Positions 1 to 10,034 of a DNA stretch of 64,000 nt are shown piece after piece; position 1 is the first letter of the stretch, and every line of letters begins with the position of its first letter. Both the position numbers and the translations under genes were made by a program. Source of the DNA: Orobanche coerulescens. Its lineage: Eukaryota; Streptophyta; Magnoliopsida; Lamiales; Orobanchaceae. Where the stretch lies: contig CM065802.1 in assembly GCA_033398695.1 (NCBI GenBank), forward strand, positions 143,950,096 through 144,014,095, given 5' to 3'. The notes beneath the pieces were generated by a model. It saw nothing but the letters and a program-made list of their open reading frames with translations. It ran no database searches and had not been told where the DNA came from.

Positions 1-750
1 TTGGAGTCTACCTGGCGCTGATTCCATAATTTTATAGCTGTTGTTGCATCCAGAGAATCTGCATACAGCAACTTCCAGCGGCATAATATTCCGACTCAGC
101 TGTAGAAAGCGAGTTGGCCAATTGCTTCTTACTGAACCATCACACAAGTCTAGGTCTAAGAAAGTGACAAGTAACACTTGTACTCTTCCCATCCAACTTA
201 GAACCTCCAAGATCCGAGTCGCTGTAGCCTTCCAAATCGAATCCTCCTTCCTTAGGATACCACAGTCCTACATTGGTTGTTCCTTTTACGTACTTAAGAA
301 TTCGTTTGGCTGTGGTGAAGTGTGACTCTTTAGGTGTTACCTGATACCGAGAACATTAGCTTCCTGTAGAGTGATTGATCAATCAGCTTTCCAGCTTCGT
401 CAACACTAATTTGCGTGGAAGTGCTCATTGGGGTGGACGAGGATTTGGAGTTATTCATCCCAAATTTATTGAGCAGCTCCTTGCTGTACTTTTCTTGGAT
501 GATGAATATTTCGGTAAGCAATTGCTTAACCTGCAATCATAGAAAATAGATAAGTTTTCCAATCATACTCCTTTCAAATTTACTTTGCATGAGATAAGAG
601 ACTCTTTGACACAGAGCGAGGTTAGTTGAACCAAAAATAATATCATCGACATATATTTGTACCATTAAGAGATCGTCACCTTCCTGTATCTTAAAGATGG
701 TCTTATCCATTGTGCCTTTCTCAAATCCATTGTTGAATAGGTACAGGGAC
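1..750 (-). pseudogene. pol: COP1 piece 1: copia reverse transcriptase C-terminal half and RNase H remnant
   Basis: Minus-strand remnant of a Ty1/copia polyprotein. The reverse transcriptase catalytic box YVDD is readable from 653 down to 642, followed by the Sirevirus-like text DDIIFGSTN. Downstream, around 536-330, is the connection segment (KYSKELLNKFGM, then SSSTPMS), and towards position 1 a decayed RNase H. Several stops and frameshifts break it. It is continued by 20186-21169 and 33442-33875; the gap is caused by GYP1, whose target duplication GGGAC occupies 746-750. The 3' end of the element lies outside the window. Family assignment is firm, lineage (Sirevirus-like) less so. Confidence 0.85.
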
Positions 751-904
751 TGTAATATCCGGATTTATTATTGAGTATTTCACTTGTATTTGAGCCATGT
801 ATCATTCAGAATTGTGATATCGATAATTGGAGTATGATATTTCCTATATTTGTATCTTTGTACATGAGTATAACAACATGTAAATTTTCTCACGCGAACA
901 CGTG

Positions 905-1157
905 ATAACGTACGCTAAGAATGTCGCTTAACGTACGTAATTGGCTAAAACTAGCGCATGCTACGAATGAAGAATTGCGTGCGTTAGGCAGCCAATTATT
1001 GAGCTAGGCGGCTAGCACATGCGCCAGCCGGACATGGGTCCGGATAAGATTCCCGCGGGTGAACCTGGACAATTTTGAAGTCAACGCTAGTTAGCGTGCA
1101 CTAAGGATAGTAAGATAGTGTGCGCTAATCAGCTAGCGTGCAGAAACATTATATAAG
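905..1157 (+). promoter_or_regulatory. GYP1 5' LTR promoter: palindrome array plus TATA box
   Basis: About eight imperfect palindromes of the family TTAGCGTGCGCTAA or TTAACGTACGTTAA lie between 905 and 1140, for example AACGTACGCTAAG, TTAACGTACGTAA, TAGCGCATGCTA and TTAGCGTGCACTAA. The last copy ends only about 10 bp before a TATA box, TTATATAAG at 1149-1157. Position and structure suggest a U3 enhancer that binds a dimeric protein; the protein is unknown. Transcription would start near 1180. Confidence 0.7.
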
Positions 1158-1388
1158 GAACAGCACCCTCATTTCATTTGGTTTACGTTTCCTTCACTTG
1201 TTCTTCGTTCCTTGGAAGTCCAGAGTGCCTTCCCTACTTCCTAAACACATATAAACCCTCCTTACATGATCATTGAAGATTGGAGATTTCTTACACTTGA
1301 TCATTGAAGAAGAAACTCACTTTGAAGTGACACACAAGCAAATGGGGTTGAAGTCTACCTATTGTTTCAGTGTTTTCTTCATCATAAG

Positions 1389-2807
1389 GTATGTTAATCC
1401 TATCTCCTACCTTGGATTCGTGTTATTAAGTATATGAGGATTATGCTATCAAGATATTGAGTTCCATTGATGAATTATCCAAACAACATCATGTTTATAA
1501 GTTGGAATGTTTATACTTAAGATATCATCGTTGGGAACATCATGACTAGCATCTTACCACGTCGAATGATGAGAGAAATATTCTGAGATTGATTATCCGT
1601 ATTGATGACGTTACCATAATTCGTAGACGTAAAGTTGTTATCACTTTTGTTAACGGACTTAGGAAAGAATTGTAGAAGTTTTGCATCCTTTCTTATAAGT
1701 TGGAATTGTTAGTTCATCTTCATGGTTTAATCGGGATGTAATGATGATATCGGAATCTAGTTTATCGATCTTAATAACACCGAACTTTGCATAAGAATTG
1801 TAATCAAGATGGAATATGGTGTTGTGATAATTATGCGTATTCTTGTATCTCGAAGATGTTTGAATCCGTGAGATCATTTGTAATGATATGAACGTGATAT
1901 GCATGGAGATAACGTATATTAAACACTAAGGATTTCGTAAGTTTCATCACCGTTAGAACAGTCGACTGCCGAGGGAAGAACGGTCATACATGTTTAGCGT
2001 GCTCTAAGCTTTATAGTTAACGTGCGCTATCGGGCATAAGTTAACGTACGCTACGCTTGGAACGTAACGTGCGTTATGTCATCAGACGAGTCAATCGACT
2101 GATCAGTGAGGTACTGACAGTGCATGGTTAGCGTACGCTAGACTTCATATAATTGTGTGCGCTAACAAGTAGACTTAACGTACGCTACATATGATATGTA
2201 GCGTGCGTTAAGCTAGCTAGGCAGATTACGTTTTATGAACTTTCGACCGTAATTTGGATTGTTAGATGTCCGTACGACGTGAGATGAACTCTATATTATT
2301 TCCTTTGTTTAAGGTTCGAGCTTGCTACGTGATTGATCGAAGGGGCGACCTTCGAGTGTTTCGTTATTCGTAGAAGTAATATTCTTGTCTCGAATCAAGG
2401 CAAATACCTTAATGGTTTTACATATTGATGTTATACATATTGTCATGCATATATGTCGTTGTTGTATGTCCACCTCGTGTTGGTCCGACGGGATCATCGG
2501 GGGATCTATGCTAGCGTGCGCTGGATCATCGGACGGGTTTTTCCACCACGGGTTGGTCTGATGGGATCATCGTTGGTTCTAGGCAGTGAACACTGGATCG
2601 TCGGAATTACCATGTGTATGTTGTGATATCATGTTGTGATTATCATTTGTGTATGTTATTTATGAGTTTCTCGTAGGAGAAGACTCGTTGGTATTTTGTC
2701 ATTTACGTTATTATTACTCTTCATGAGATGTTGAATAATATGTTGTGGTACTTGTACTAGCATCGTTGTGCTAACCCCTTTGGGAGTGAACATTTTTTTA
2801 TGTTCAG
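1389..2807 (+). other. Candidate leader intron in GYP1 5' LTR
   Basis: A plant-type donor, CATAAG|GTATGTTAATCC, starts at 1389. An acceptor preceded by a T-rich stretch, TTTTATGTTCAG|GATCC, ends at 2807. Just before the acceptor (2772-2789) is an imperfect hairpin CTAACCCC-TTTG-GGAG, perfect in the 3' LTR copy. Splicing would remove about 1.4 kb rich in upstream ATGs from the leader. The 3' LTR holds the same signals at 18493 and 19858. Inferred from sequence only. Confidence 0.5.
1998..2222 (+). repeat. Second palindrome array in GYP1 5' LTR
   Basis: Roughly eight further copies of the GCGTGCGC/ACGTACG palindrome family lie downstream of the promoter, inside the candidate intron: TTAGCGTGCTCTAAG, TTAACGTGCGCTA, TTAACGTACGCTA, TAACGTGCGTTA, TTAGCGTACGCTA, TTAACGTACGCTA and TAGCGTGCGTTAA. 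One more copy, GCTAGCGTGCGCTGG, sits near 2510. Spacing is irregular, about 20-40 bp. Confidence 0.75.
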
Positions 2808-3179
2808 GATCCAGGAGAGCGGGGAAACAACCACTAGAGTGTAATACCCGGTCGTAATCCATTCATTATCATTCAGTAATTATCAGTCAGTAATTGTCAC
2901 TCAGTAATTTTTCACTCATTGATAATCATTCATCATTCATGATTCATTCATTTGCGTTCATCGTGGGCGTGTTATAACCATGTATCAGTTACCGATCGTC
3001 ATTTCATCTCCATTTATGGATCGAGACGGGAGTATTAACATTATCATTGTGATTGGTAGTCTTGTGCTGGAAGTTTCATCTTTGGACTTGTTCACTTTCA
3101 CATACGTATGGTTTGTCGGATCATTCATCAGTCGTAGCGAGGAATCGGAGTTATCGGATTTTCACCATGTCCAGCATTT

Positions 3180-3772
3180 AGTTACGGCCATAAGGATTGT
3201 AGGTTACGGCCGTAACATGGGTTCGTTGATTGTCAGGCCTTTTTGGACGAACGGGACTTACGGCCATAAGGTGTCGGAATACGGCCGTAAGTTGAGCAGG
3301 TACGGCCATAAGGCTTGGCCGATTACGGCCGTACGTGTCAAGCAGGGTGCCCAGGCGTTTTTGGCCGAAGGCGAGTTACGGCCGTAAGGGTTGCGGCATA
3401 CGGCCGTAAGGCGAGGGAGATATGGCCATAAGGCTTGGCCGGATACGGCCGTACGTTACAGGCAGGGTACCTGGTCATTTTCGACGAAGGGGGCTTACGC
3501 CCGTAAGTTTGGCCGGATACGGCCGTATCATCCGAGTTACGCCCGTAAGGTGTGCGGGTACGGCCGTAAGGATGCCGGCAGATGTTTTAGATGAGGGCGA
3601 GTTACGCCCGTAAGTCAGGGCGGATACGGCCGTAAGGCTGTCGGCAGGTTTTTGGACAAAGCCGAGTTACGGCCGTACGAGTTGTCCGGTTACAGCCGTA
3701 AGGCCGTTGACCTGGGATGTTACGGCCATATGAAGGCCGAGTTACGTCCGTAACTTCCGGCAGTTTATATAG
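3180..3772 (+). promoter_or_regulatory. GYP2 5' LTR promoter: 20 TACGGCCGTA palindromes plus TATA box
   Basis: Twenty copies of a 10-bp palindrome with core TACGGCCGTA (usually TTACGGCCGTAAG) occur between 3181 and 3753, spaced about 15-45 bp. Variants are mostly one transition away (GGCCATA, ACGCCCGTA, ACAGCCGTA), that is, at CpG sites. The last copy lies about 10 bp before the TATA box TTTATATAG at 3764-3772. Possible enhancer, methylation target or protein-binding array; the binding factor is not known. Confidence 0.75.
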
Positions 3773-3961
3773 TGTTGGCCGGGACTTTTTCTTCATTTTC
3801 ACTTTCTTCTTCCATCTTGTCCGAGAGAGAGCTTGGGGGGAAGGGATTTTCCTTCATCAAACACTTGAGTACTTGATTTTCTTCATTTCCATTCGATCGT
3901 GAAGCTTGGATACTCGATTTAACTCGTGTTCATCGGATCGAAGTGGTTGGATCTTCAAGAG

Positions 3962-5080
3962 GTAATTTCTTCAACATCTTGGATTTCAATTTTGTATTGG
4001 AATATGATGTTTTGGACGTTATAATCATGTTATATGGAGGGATATGCATATGATTATGAGTTTGTATAAAGATTCAATGGATTATCGAAGGATTTTCCAA
4101 GAACACTTTGAATATTGAGTTGGATTTGGGGGTTTTCGATTAATTGTTGTTGAAATCACGATTTTAGATATTCATAATGGATTATTGATCGTATTGAAGT
4201 TGTTTTGTTGGTTTGAAACACTTCTTGGGGATTTGATGTTGGTGTTATCGAGGTTTGGTTATAATCAATCGAAGTTGGCCACATAGTGTTCGATTTAATG
4301 CCCCAATGAACTTGGTTTAGTCGTTTTGACGCCTTGAGTTCGTTATAATCGTGTTTGATTCGTTTATTGAGCGGATTGTTGGTAATTGTGTTATTCAAGG
4401 TTGTTCGAGCGACCGACACTTCATTTAGGACGTTTGTTCGTGGAAGGACATTCTTTATCGGTATTGTGTAAGTTAATTCTTACTCGGTTAAAAGGATATT
4501 CATTTCCTTTTGTTGTTGTTCATTCATAATCATAACTCATTCATCATTGTATTAACCGTATCAAAACTTGTCATTGTCAATTAATCACTTCAGTCACAAG
4601 GAACGACGGTTCCAATCATTTCATTGAGCTATTATTCATTTCACTATCATTTCATCTCGGTGAGTCATTATTCGTTTCCGATGTCACTTTTGTTATATCG
4701 TGGCATTCCGGGTCATACTGGCGTGCCGGTTGGTATGTGTTGGATTTTCATGTCGGGCATGTTTAAGTCGTGTGTTGGTTGTTGGCCTCACATTGGACGG
4801 TGCACACGAGTCATATGACTCGTGAGACTGATTAGGTACAAGACCACACGTGTATTCGATTGATACTCGTTGGTGGCTTGTGCACGGACACATTTCCATC
4901 CCGGGCGTAGTGTGGCGCCACCTTTTGAGCCGTACTGTTATTTGATTCATATAGCATGTTTGATTGCGTATGTTTCGACAGGATATTTCATAACTTCTGA
5001 TATAATCATGATTGTGTATTTTCAACCCTTGAGGATTGTTGTTCTGTGTAACTGACCCCGTTTGGGGATTTTGTTTTCAG
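3962..5080 (+). other. Candidate leader intron in GYP2 5' LTR
   Basis: Donor-like CAAGAG|GTAATTTC at 3962 and acceptor GGATTTTGTTTTCAG|GTC ending at 5080. The acceptor follows the hairpin-forming GACCCCGTTTGGGG, as in the other LTRs here. A second possible donor, GTGTAAGTT, lies near 4468. No transcript evidence is available. Confidence 0.35.
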
Positions 5081-5438
5081 GTCTTGGCAAGGCAAAGGCA
5101 CGGGGAGAGCACGTTGACGGCGAGGAGTCCCAATGATACTATAAGGGGACCCCAGTCTTTTCAGTCATTTATGTTTCCTTCATTTATTCCGCTGCAGACA
5201 TTCCGTTTGAATACTCATTTCACTCAGTGTTGTATATTTTATCTTCATATAAAATATACATGTATTCGGTATTATCCTGGATGTGTTGTACGAAACTCCT
5301 CATCGGAGTAATTATTGTTGTAATGTGGTTCGGTACTACATTTCCCCTGTGTAATTCATTCATTTTCACTCGCCTAGTGGGTCCCAGTCGGGGGTCCACG
5401 GCACTGTAATGTCCGCCTAGTTTGGGGTGTTACAGAGT

Positions 5439-5450
5439 TGGTATCGGAGA
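5439..5450 (+). other. GYP2 primer binding site (initiator Met tRNA type)
   Basis: TGGTATCGGAGA starts four bases after the LTR end. The plant initiator-Met site is TGGTATCAGAGC, so this is a two-mismatch version. It marks the start of minus-strand DNA synthesis. Confidence 0.85.
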
Positions 5451-5575
5451 GTGGTTTTGAATACTACCTTCCGAGTCATGTCTCATTTGAAATCATCGTC
5501 ATCAGACTAGTATCATTGGACTTTCGCGTCACGTGTGACCTGTGCAAATGCCGAGCCAATCAGACCGAAAGAACT

Positions 5576-5988
5576 GTAAGATTTCTAACGCCATGGTATA
5601 ATTTCTGGCAATAGTCATTCATTCATCATTCATCAATTAACAATCCTCAAACATCATCATTCATTGTGATTAGGACGATCATGTTAACTCATTAATCACT
5701 TAATTCATTTCATTACTCAGTTAATGATCGTGACGATCATGTTACCTCATTAATTACTCAATTCATTCCATTACTCAGTTGTCAATCTGGATGATAATAT
5801 TATTAATCTTGTTAAGTTGTTCAAGATAATCATTTCAAGAATTTCATCAGGTAATCATGTCACTTCAGTAAATCATTCATATAATCACTAAGTTAGAGCA
5901 TGTATACTCATTTTCATCATCTCATGACATAATCATAACGTGATAATCATGCGGGAAATATAATCGTTATGCGACCTTCCTACTTCAG
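5576..5988 (+). other. Candidate leader intron ending at GYP2 gag start
   Basis: Donor AACT|GTAAGATTT at 5576 and acceptor CCTACTTCAG|T ending at 5988, immediately before the ATG at 5990. The arrangement CAG|TATG recurs in GYP1. The interval is AT-rich, with many CATT repeats and no ORF of note. Inference from splice-site context. Confidence 0.45.
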
Positions 5989-5989
5989 T

Positions 5990-6589
5990 ATGGGGAGAGC
6001 TGTCAGGGGATGCACGGGGAGAGGCCGCGGTGCGGGCCGAAGCCCGAGAAATAATTACTCGCTGTCGGGAAATCGTACCCAGGACTCGGCTCGATCAGAA
6101 GATGTTCGGGTTGATCCACTCACTTTTATGCAGGCCATGATGACCCATGTGCAATTGCTCAATCATCATTGCGCCACTCTGGCTGTATTAATCGAGAGAA
6201 CTCTCCCGTATGAGCCTGCTGCTAAGGAAATTGCTGAACAACAACCTTCATCTGTCAGCAAGAAATCAACGAAGCGTAATCAATCCGAAGGTGGTCAGTC
6301 AACCTTCAAGAAGCCTCGTGTGAGTCCTATCGTTTCTGAGCGACCTCCTATGGCGCATAATCGTGCGGGATCTCAGTCCCGAGTGGCCAGTTCGGCCATC
6401 ACCTGTTTCAACTGTGGAGCGCCGGGTCATTACAGCACTAAGTGTCTGAAACCGTCTATCACATGCCATAATTGTGGCAATTTTGGGCATAAGGCCCGTT
6501 TTTGCCGAAAGGACTCCAAGTCGGCTGCGGCGGCATCTCAGGCCCCGAAGCAATCGCCGATTCAATCGATCGCTCACAACGACGTTTAA
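5990..6589 (+). pseudogene. gag: GYP2 Gag, short form lacking the capsid core
   Basis: Open frame of about 200 codons. It begins with an RG-rich N-terminus (MGRAVRGCTGRGRG), as in related Gags, and ends with two zinc knuckles of the CX2CX4HX4C type: CFNCGAPGHYSTKC and CHNCGNFGHKARFC. The central retrotransposon capsid domain, visible in GYP1 and GYP3 as PPKFDG... and ...EWW, is absent; a KKSTKR-rich linker follows the N-terminal helix instead. I chose the ATG at 5990 over 5969 because it follows a splice acceptor and starts the RG motif. Such a protein could bind RNA but should not form a capsid by itself. Confidence 0.75.
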
Positions 6590-7112
6590 GACAATGGAAG
6601 CAAATAGAGTTGGAGCTCATATTTATCAGACGGGAGTGTCCGATTCGGGGGCCGGCAAGTCCTGGATTCATGTGATGAAGAGGATCGACGATCCGATGGC
6701 CCGAATGATCTCAGGTATACTCGTAATTTTATTTCAACCTGTGTGTCCCTTTTGGATACTGGTGCACCGCATTCATTCATTTTCGAATCATGTTTGAATA
6801 GACTTATTTTGGGATAGTCCTATATCTTGTGGACCTCATACCATCGGTCTACCTGACGATGGAAGAATTTTCGGAAATCATACCGAATTATGCTTAATGA
6901 CCGCGATTGGTTGGTGGACCTAATCGTGGTGGACTTACCTTAGGACGATGTAATATTGGGTGTTAATTAGATGGATCGTCATGATACCATCCTTAGTGAT
7001 CGTAAGCGTTTGGTCACTATCATTTCAGTCGTTGGAGACGAGTGTGTATTTCAGGGAAGTAATCCCCGTTGTTCCAGAAGAATTATTATTATGACGGAAG
7101 CAGGGAAATTCT
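6590..7112 (+). pseudogene. pol: GYP2 protease remnant
   Basis: The aspartic protease motif LDTGAPHSFIF is readable around 6744-6790 in one frame. After frameshifts, DWLVDLIVVDLP and then MDRHDTILSDRKRLVTI (from 6971) correspond to the conserved protease C-terminal part. Catalytic Asp and DTG are kept, but frameshifts and stops between the parts inactivate it. It ends at a 56-bp tandem array. Confidence 0.8.
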
Positions 7113-7440
7113 CAATCGAGTTGTTCAATCATTCATTGTATCATTTTCATCGATTTGCTGTTTTGAGGCAATCGAGATGTTCAATCATTCATTGTATCAT
7201 TTTCATCGATTGGTCTTTCTAAGGCAATCGAGTTATTCAATCATTCATTGTATCATTTTCATCGATTTGTTGTTTTGAGGCAATCGAGATGTTCAATCAT
7301 TCATTGTATCATTTTCATCGATTGCCGTTTTAAGGCAATCGAGATGTTCAATCATTCATTGTATCACTTTTTATCGATTGACCATTCTAGGGCAATTGAA
7401 ATGTTCAATCATTCGTGGTATCATTGTCATCGATTGACGA
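7113..7440 (+). repeat. 56-bp tandem repeat, six copies, between protease and reverse transcriptase
   Basis: Six head-to-tail units begin CAATCGAG at 7113, 7169, 7225, 7281, 7335 and 7393 (last starts CAATTGAA). Each contains GTTCAATCATTCATTG and TATCATTTTCATCGATT. Spacing is 56, 56, 56, 54 and 58 bp. The unit is not a multiple of three, so the frame rotates from copy to copy. It sits where the protease-to-RT linker should be. Copies 5 and 6 are most diverged. Confidence 0.95.
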
Positions 7441-7489
7441 TGTGTTTCCAGACGAGTTATCTGGTTTCCTTCACATAGAGTAGTGGAAT

Positions 7490-8254
7490 TTAGGAGTGAG
7501 TTGGAGCCTGGTACGTCCCCGTTATCGAAGGCGCCATATCGGATGGCCCCGACCGAAATGCAGGAGTTGAAGATTCAACTTGAGGAATAGTTCGAGAAAG
7601 GTTATCTCCGACCGAGTGTGTCCCCGTGAGGAGCACCAGTGTGATCTGTCAAGGAGAAGGTTGGCTCGTCTCGTGCGTGTATTAATTATCAGGAGTTGAA
7701 TAGGGTGATAATCGAGATTAGTATCCTCTACCCCGTATTGATGATCTCTTAAATCAACTTCAGGGAACTTCAATATTTTTCCTAGATCGTCTTAAGATCT
7801 GGATATCATCAGTTGCGAATTCAAGAGTTGGGTATCGCAAGGATGGCGTTTCGTACACGCTATGGTCATTATGAGTTCGTGGTAATGTCGTTCGGGCTAA
7901 CTAATGCACCTGCGGTATTCATGGAGTTAATGAATCGGATTTTCATCGACTTTTTGGATCAGTTTGTTGTTGTCTTCATCGATGACATTTTGATTTATTC
8001 TCGTGATCGAGTGGAACACGAGGTACGTCTTCATCACGTTCTCGACGTGTTAAGACGCGAGCAACTTTATGGAAAGTTTTCTTAATGTGAGTCCTGGATG
8101 TCCGAAGTGACTCTTCTCGGGCATGTAATTTCATCAGACAGAGTTCGTGTCGACCCTCAGAAGACGGAGGCTATCCGAGGTTGGCAACCTCCGAAAGATG
8201 TTAAGGAAATCCGAAGTTTCCTCGGATTAGATGGTTAATTATCCGACCCACGAC
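7490..8254 (+). pseudogene. pol: GYP2 reverse transcriptase, broken and truncated
   Basis: Starts in the conserved pre-RT segment ([21 protein letters not shown], from about 7503). The fingers region is damaged by stops and frameshifts. The palm is clear from 7813 on: [20 protein letters not shown], then the catalytic FIDD at about 7975-7990 and ILIYSRD. After [14 protein letters not shown] come a stop and frameshift. Near 8230 the thumb and first half of RNase H are deleted: text jumps from SFLGLD directly to the [15 protein letters not shown] region of RNase H. Inactive. Confidence 0.85.
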
Positions 8255-9998
8255 CTGGATCTAGCAGCCGTGGTTTTCCCGTTGGAAATTTGGCGTCGTT
8301 CCCTTTATGGCGTCACCTGTCAGATCTTCACTGATCACAAGAATTGAAGTATATATTTACTCAGAAGGAGTTAAATATGCGACAAAGACGGTGGTTGGAA
8401 CTAATCAAAGATTATGATATTGAGATACTTTACCACCCGGGCAAGGCGAACGTTGTCGCCGACGCCTTGAGTCGTAAGTCTGTTCAGGGGCAGATGCTTG
8501 CTCGTTTAACAGTTCAGAAGGAGCTTCAGCAGGAATTTCTTAGACCCGAGATCGAGGTCCGGCTTCAGCAAGTTCAGGGACAGCTTTGTATGTTAGAGAT
8601 TTCATCATCACTTGAGGAGGAAATCAGGGAGAATCAGGGTTCAGAAGCCCCTGGATTCGTGGTCCACGAGGATGAACTTTTGAGAGTTAAGAATCGGTTG
8701 TGCGTACCGGCGACTGACGAGTTGAAAAACTCAATTTCGAGAGAAGCTCATGCTACCCCTTACTCTGTTCACTTGGGGTCTAGCAAGATGTAAAACGACT
8801 TGAAACAAAATTACTGGTGGAGTAATATGAAACGAGAAGTTGCGGAATTTGTTTCTAGATGCTTAACCTGTCAACAAGTCAAGTTTGAACATCAGCGACC
8901 GGCGGGTATGCTGAAACCGCTCCCTATTCCAGAATGGAAGTGGGAAGACATTTCTATGGATTTCATCACGAGTTGCCGACGATTCGTCGTGGCATGAATA
9001 CGATCTGGGTGATCGTGGACCGCTTTTCTAAATCAGCTCATTTCCTTGAGATCAAGGATACGTGGGGTCCCGAGAGACTTTTCCAGCTGTTCATCAAAGA
9101 GATAGTGAGACTGCACGGTACTCCTAAGAGTATTGTTTCCGATCATGACGGACGGTTTGTGTCTCATTTTTAGAAATCAGTCCATCGTGCTATGGGAACT
9201 CAGCTTAATCTCAGTACTGCTTTTCATCCTCAGTCCGACGGACAATCTGAGAGAACCATTCAGACGTTAGAGGACATGTTGAGGGCATGCGTCCTCGATT
9301 GGAAGGACGATTGGGAAGCCCAACTACCATTGATCGAGTTCACGTATAATAATAGTTGGCATGCTTCGATTAAGATGGCACCTTATGAGGCCTTGTACGG
9401 TCGTCGTTGTCGATCTCCGTTGTGTTGGGACGACCTTTCGGAATCAATCGGCACCAAGCCCGATATGCTTATAGCCGCCCGGGAGAAGGTAGCTTTGATC
9501 AAGAGTCGTATGTTGATAGCTCAGAGTCGACAGAAATCATATGCAGATAATCGTCGTCGACCGCTAGAGTTCGAGACGGGTGACCATGTTTTGATCAAGG
9601 TGTCCCCGAGTCGAGGTATTTTCCGTTTCGGAAAGCGGGGAAAGTTGCGTCCCAGAATCATTGGACCGTTTGAGATTTTGGAGCGAGTAGACGAGTTAGC
9701 TTATCGATTGGCTTTACCTCCGGCGTTGAGCCAAATTCATAATGTGTTTCACGTCTCTCAGTTGCGGAAGTATGTTGCCGACCCGAATCACATATTTCAG
9801 TTCGGCGAAATCGAGATCGTGAACGATCATTCGTATGAGGAGCGTCCTATACGAGCTTTAGATCGGTGAATCAATCAGTTGAGGAACAAGATGATTCCTT
9901 TGGTCAGGATTCAGTGGTCTAGACACGGAGTCGAAGAGACTACTTGGGAAACCAAGGAGAGTATGCGGGAGAGTCAACCCGAGTTGTTTGGCCCTTAG
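8255..9998 (+). pseudogene. pol: GYP2 RNase H end, integrase and chromodomain-like tail
   Basis: 8344-8793 holds the RNase H end ([27 protein letters not shown]). The integrase HHCC zinc region follows, its CLTCQQVK pair near 8862-8885. The catalytic core has Asp in DISMDFIT, Asp in SDHDGRF and Glu in [12 protein letters not shown] stop after SSKM, a frameshift near 8980 and a stop near 9172 split it. From 9192 a 225-codon frame contains the GPFEILERV motif, then HNVFHVSQLRKY. Past a stop at 9869, WSRHGVEETTWE marks the chromodomain-like tail ending at 9998. Confidence 0.87.
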
Positions 9999-10011
9999 TT
10001 TCGGGGACGAA

Positions 10012-10034
10012 ACTCTTTTTAAGGGGGGGGAGTA
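10012..10034 (+). other. GYP2 polypurine tract
   Basis: TTTTTAAGGGGGGGGAGTA directly precedes the 3' LTR start at 10035. Expected primer site for plus-strand synthesis. Confidence 0.9.

Larger units (their letters stand above)
751..2839 (+). repeat. GYP1 5' LTR, first part
   Basis: Begins TGTAATATCCGG exactly after the duplication GGGAC and matches 17855-19893 of the 3' LTR. It is cut at 2839 by GYP2, leaving TAGAG at 2835-2839 as the duplication of that insertion, and resumes at 12631. It carries a promoter with palindrome array, a candidate leader intron and a second palindrome array, annotated separately. Relative to the 3' LTR it keeps about 45 bp near 2250-2300 that the 3' copy lacks. 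Confidence 0.95.
2840..5434 (+). repeat. GYP2 5' LTR
   Basis: 2,595 bp, TGTAATACCC to TGTTACA, matched almost base for base by 10035-12625. It contains a simple CATTCATTCA-rich start, a 20-copy palindrome array, a TATA box, a candidate leader intron (3962-5080) and an AT-rich body. Small ORFs in it recur in the other LTR only because the LTRs are copies; none resembles a known protein. Confidence 0.96.

Noticed and set aside
2980..5409. Small ORFs in the GYP2 LTR repeated at 10175-12600 with conserved sequence
   Set aside because: Conserved only because the LTRs are recent copies of each other; differences show no codon bias and no homology is recognised.
7113..7440. Regular repeat array as a possible CRISPR
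   Set aside because: Units are contiguous head-to-tail copies without unique spacers, in a plant retroelement.
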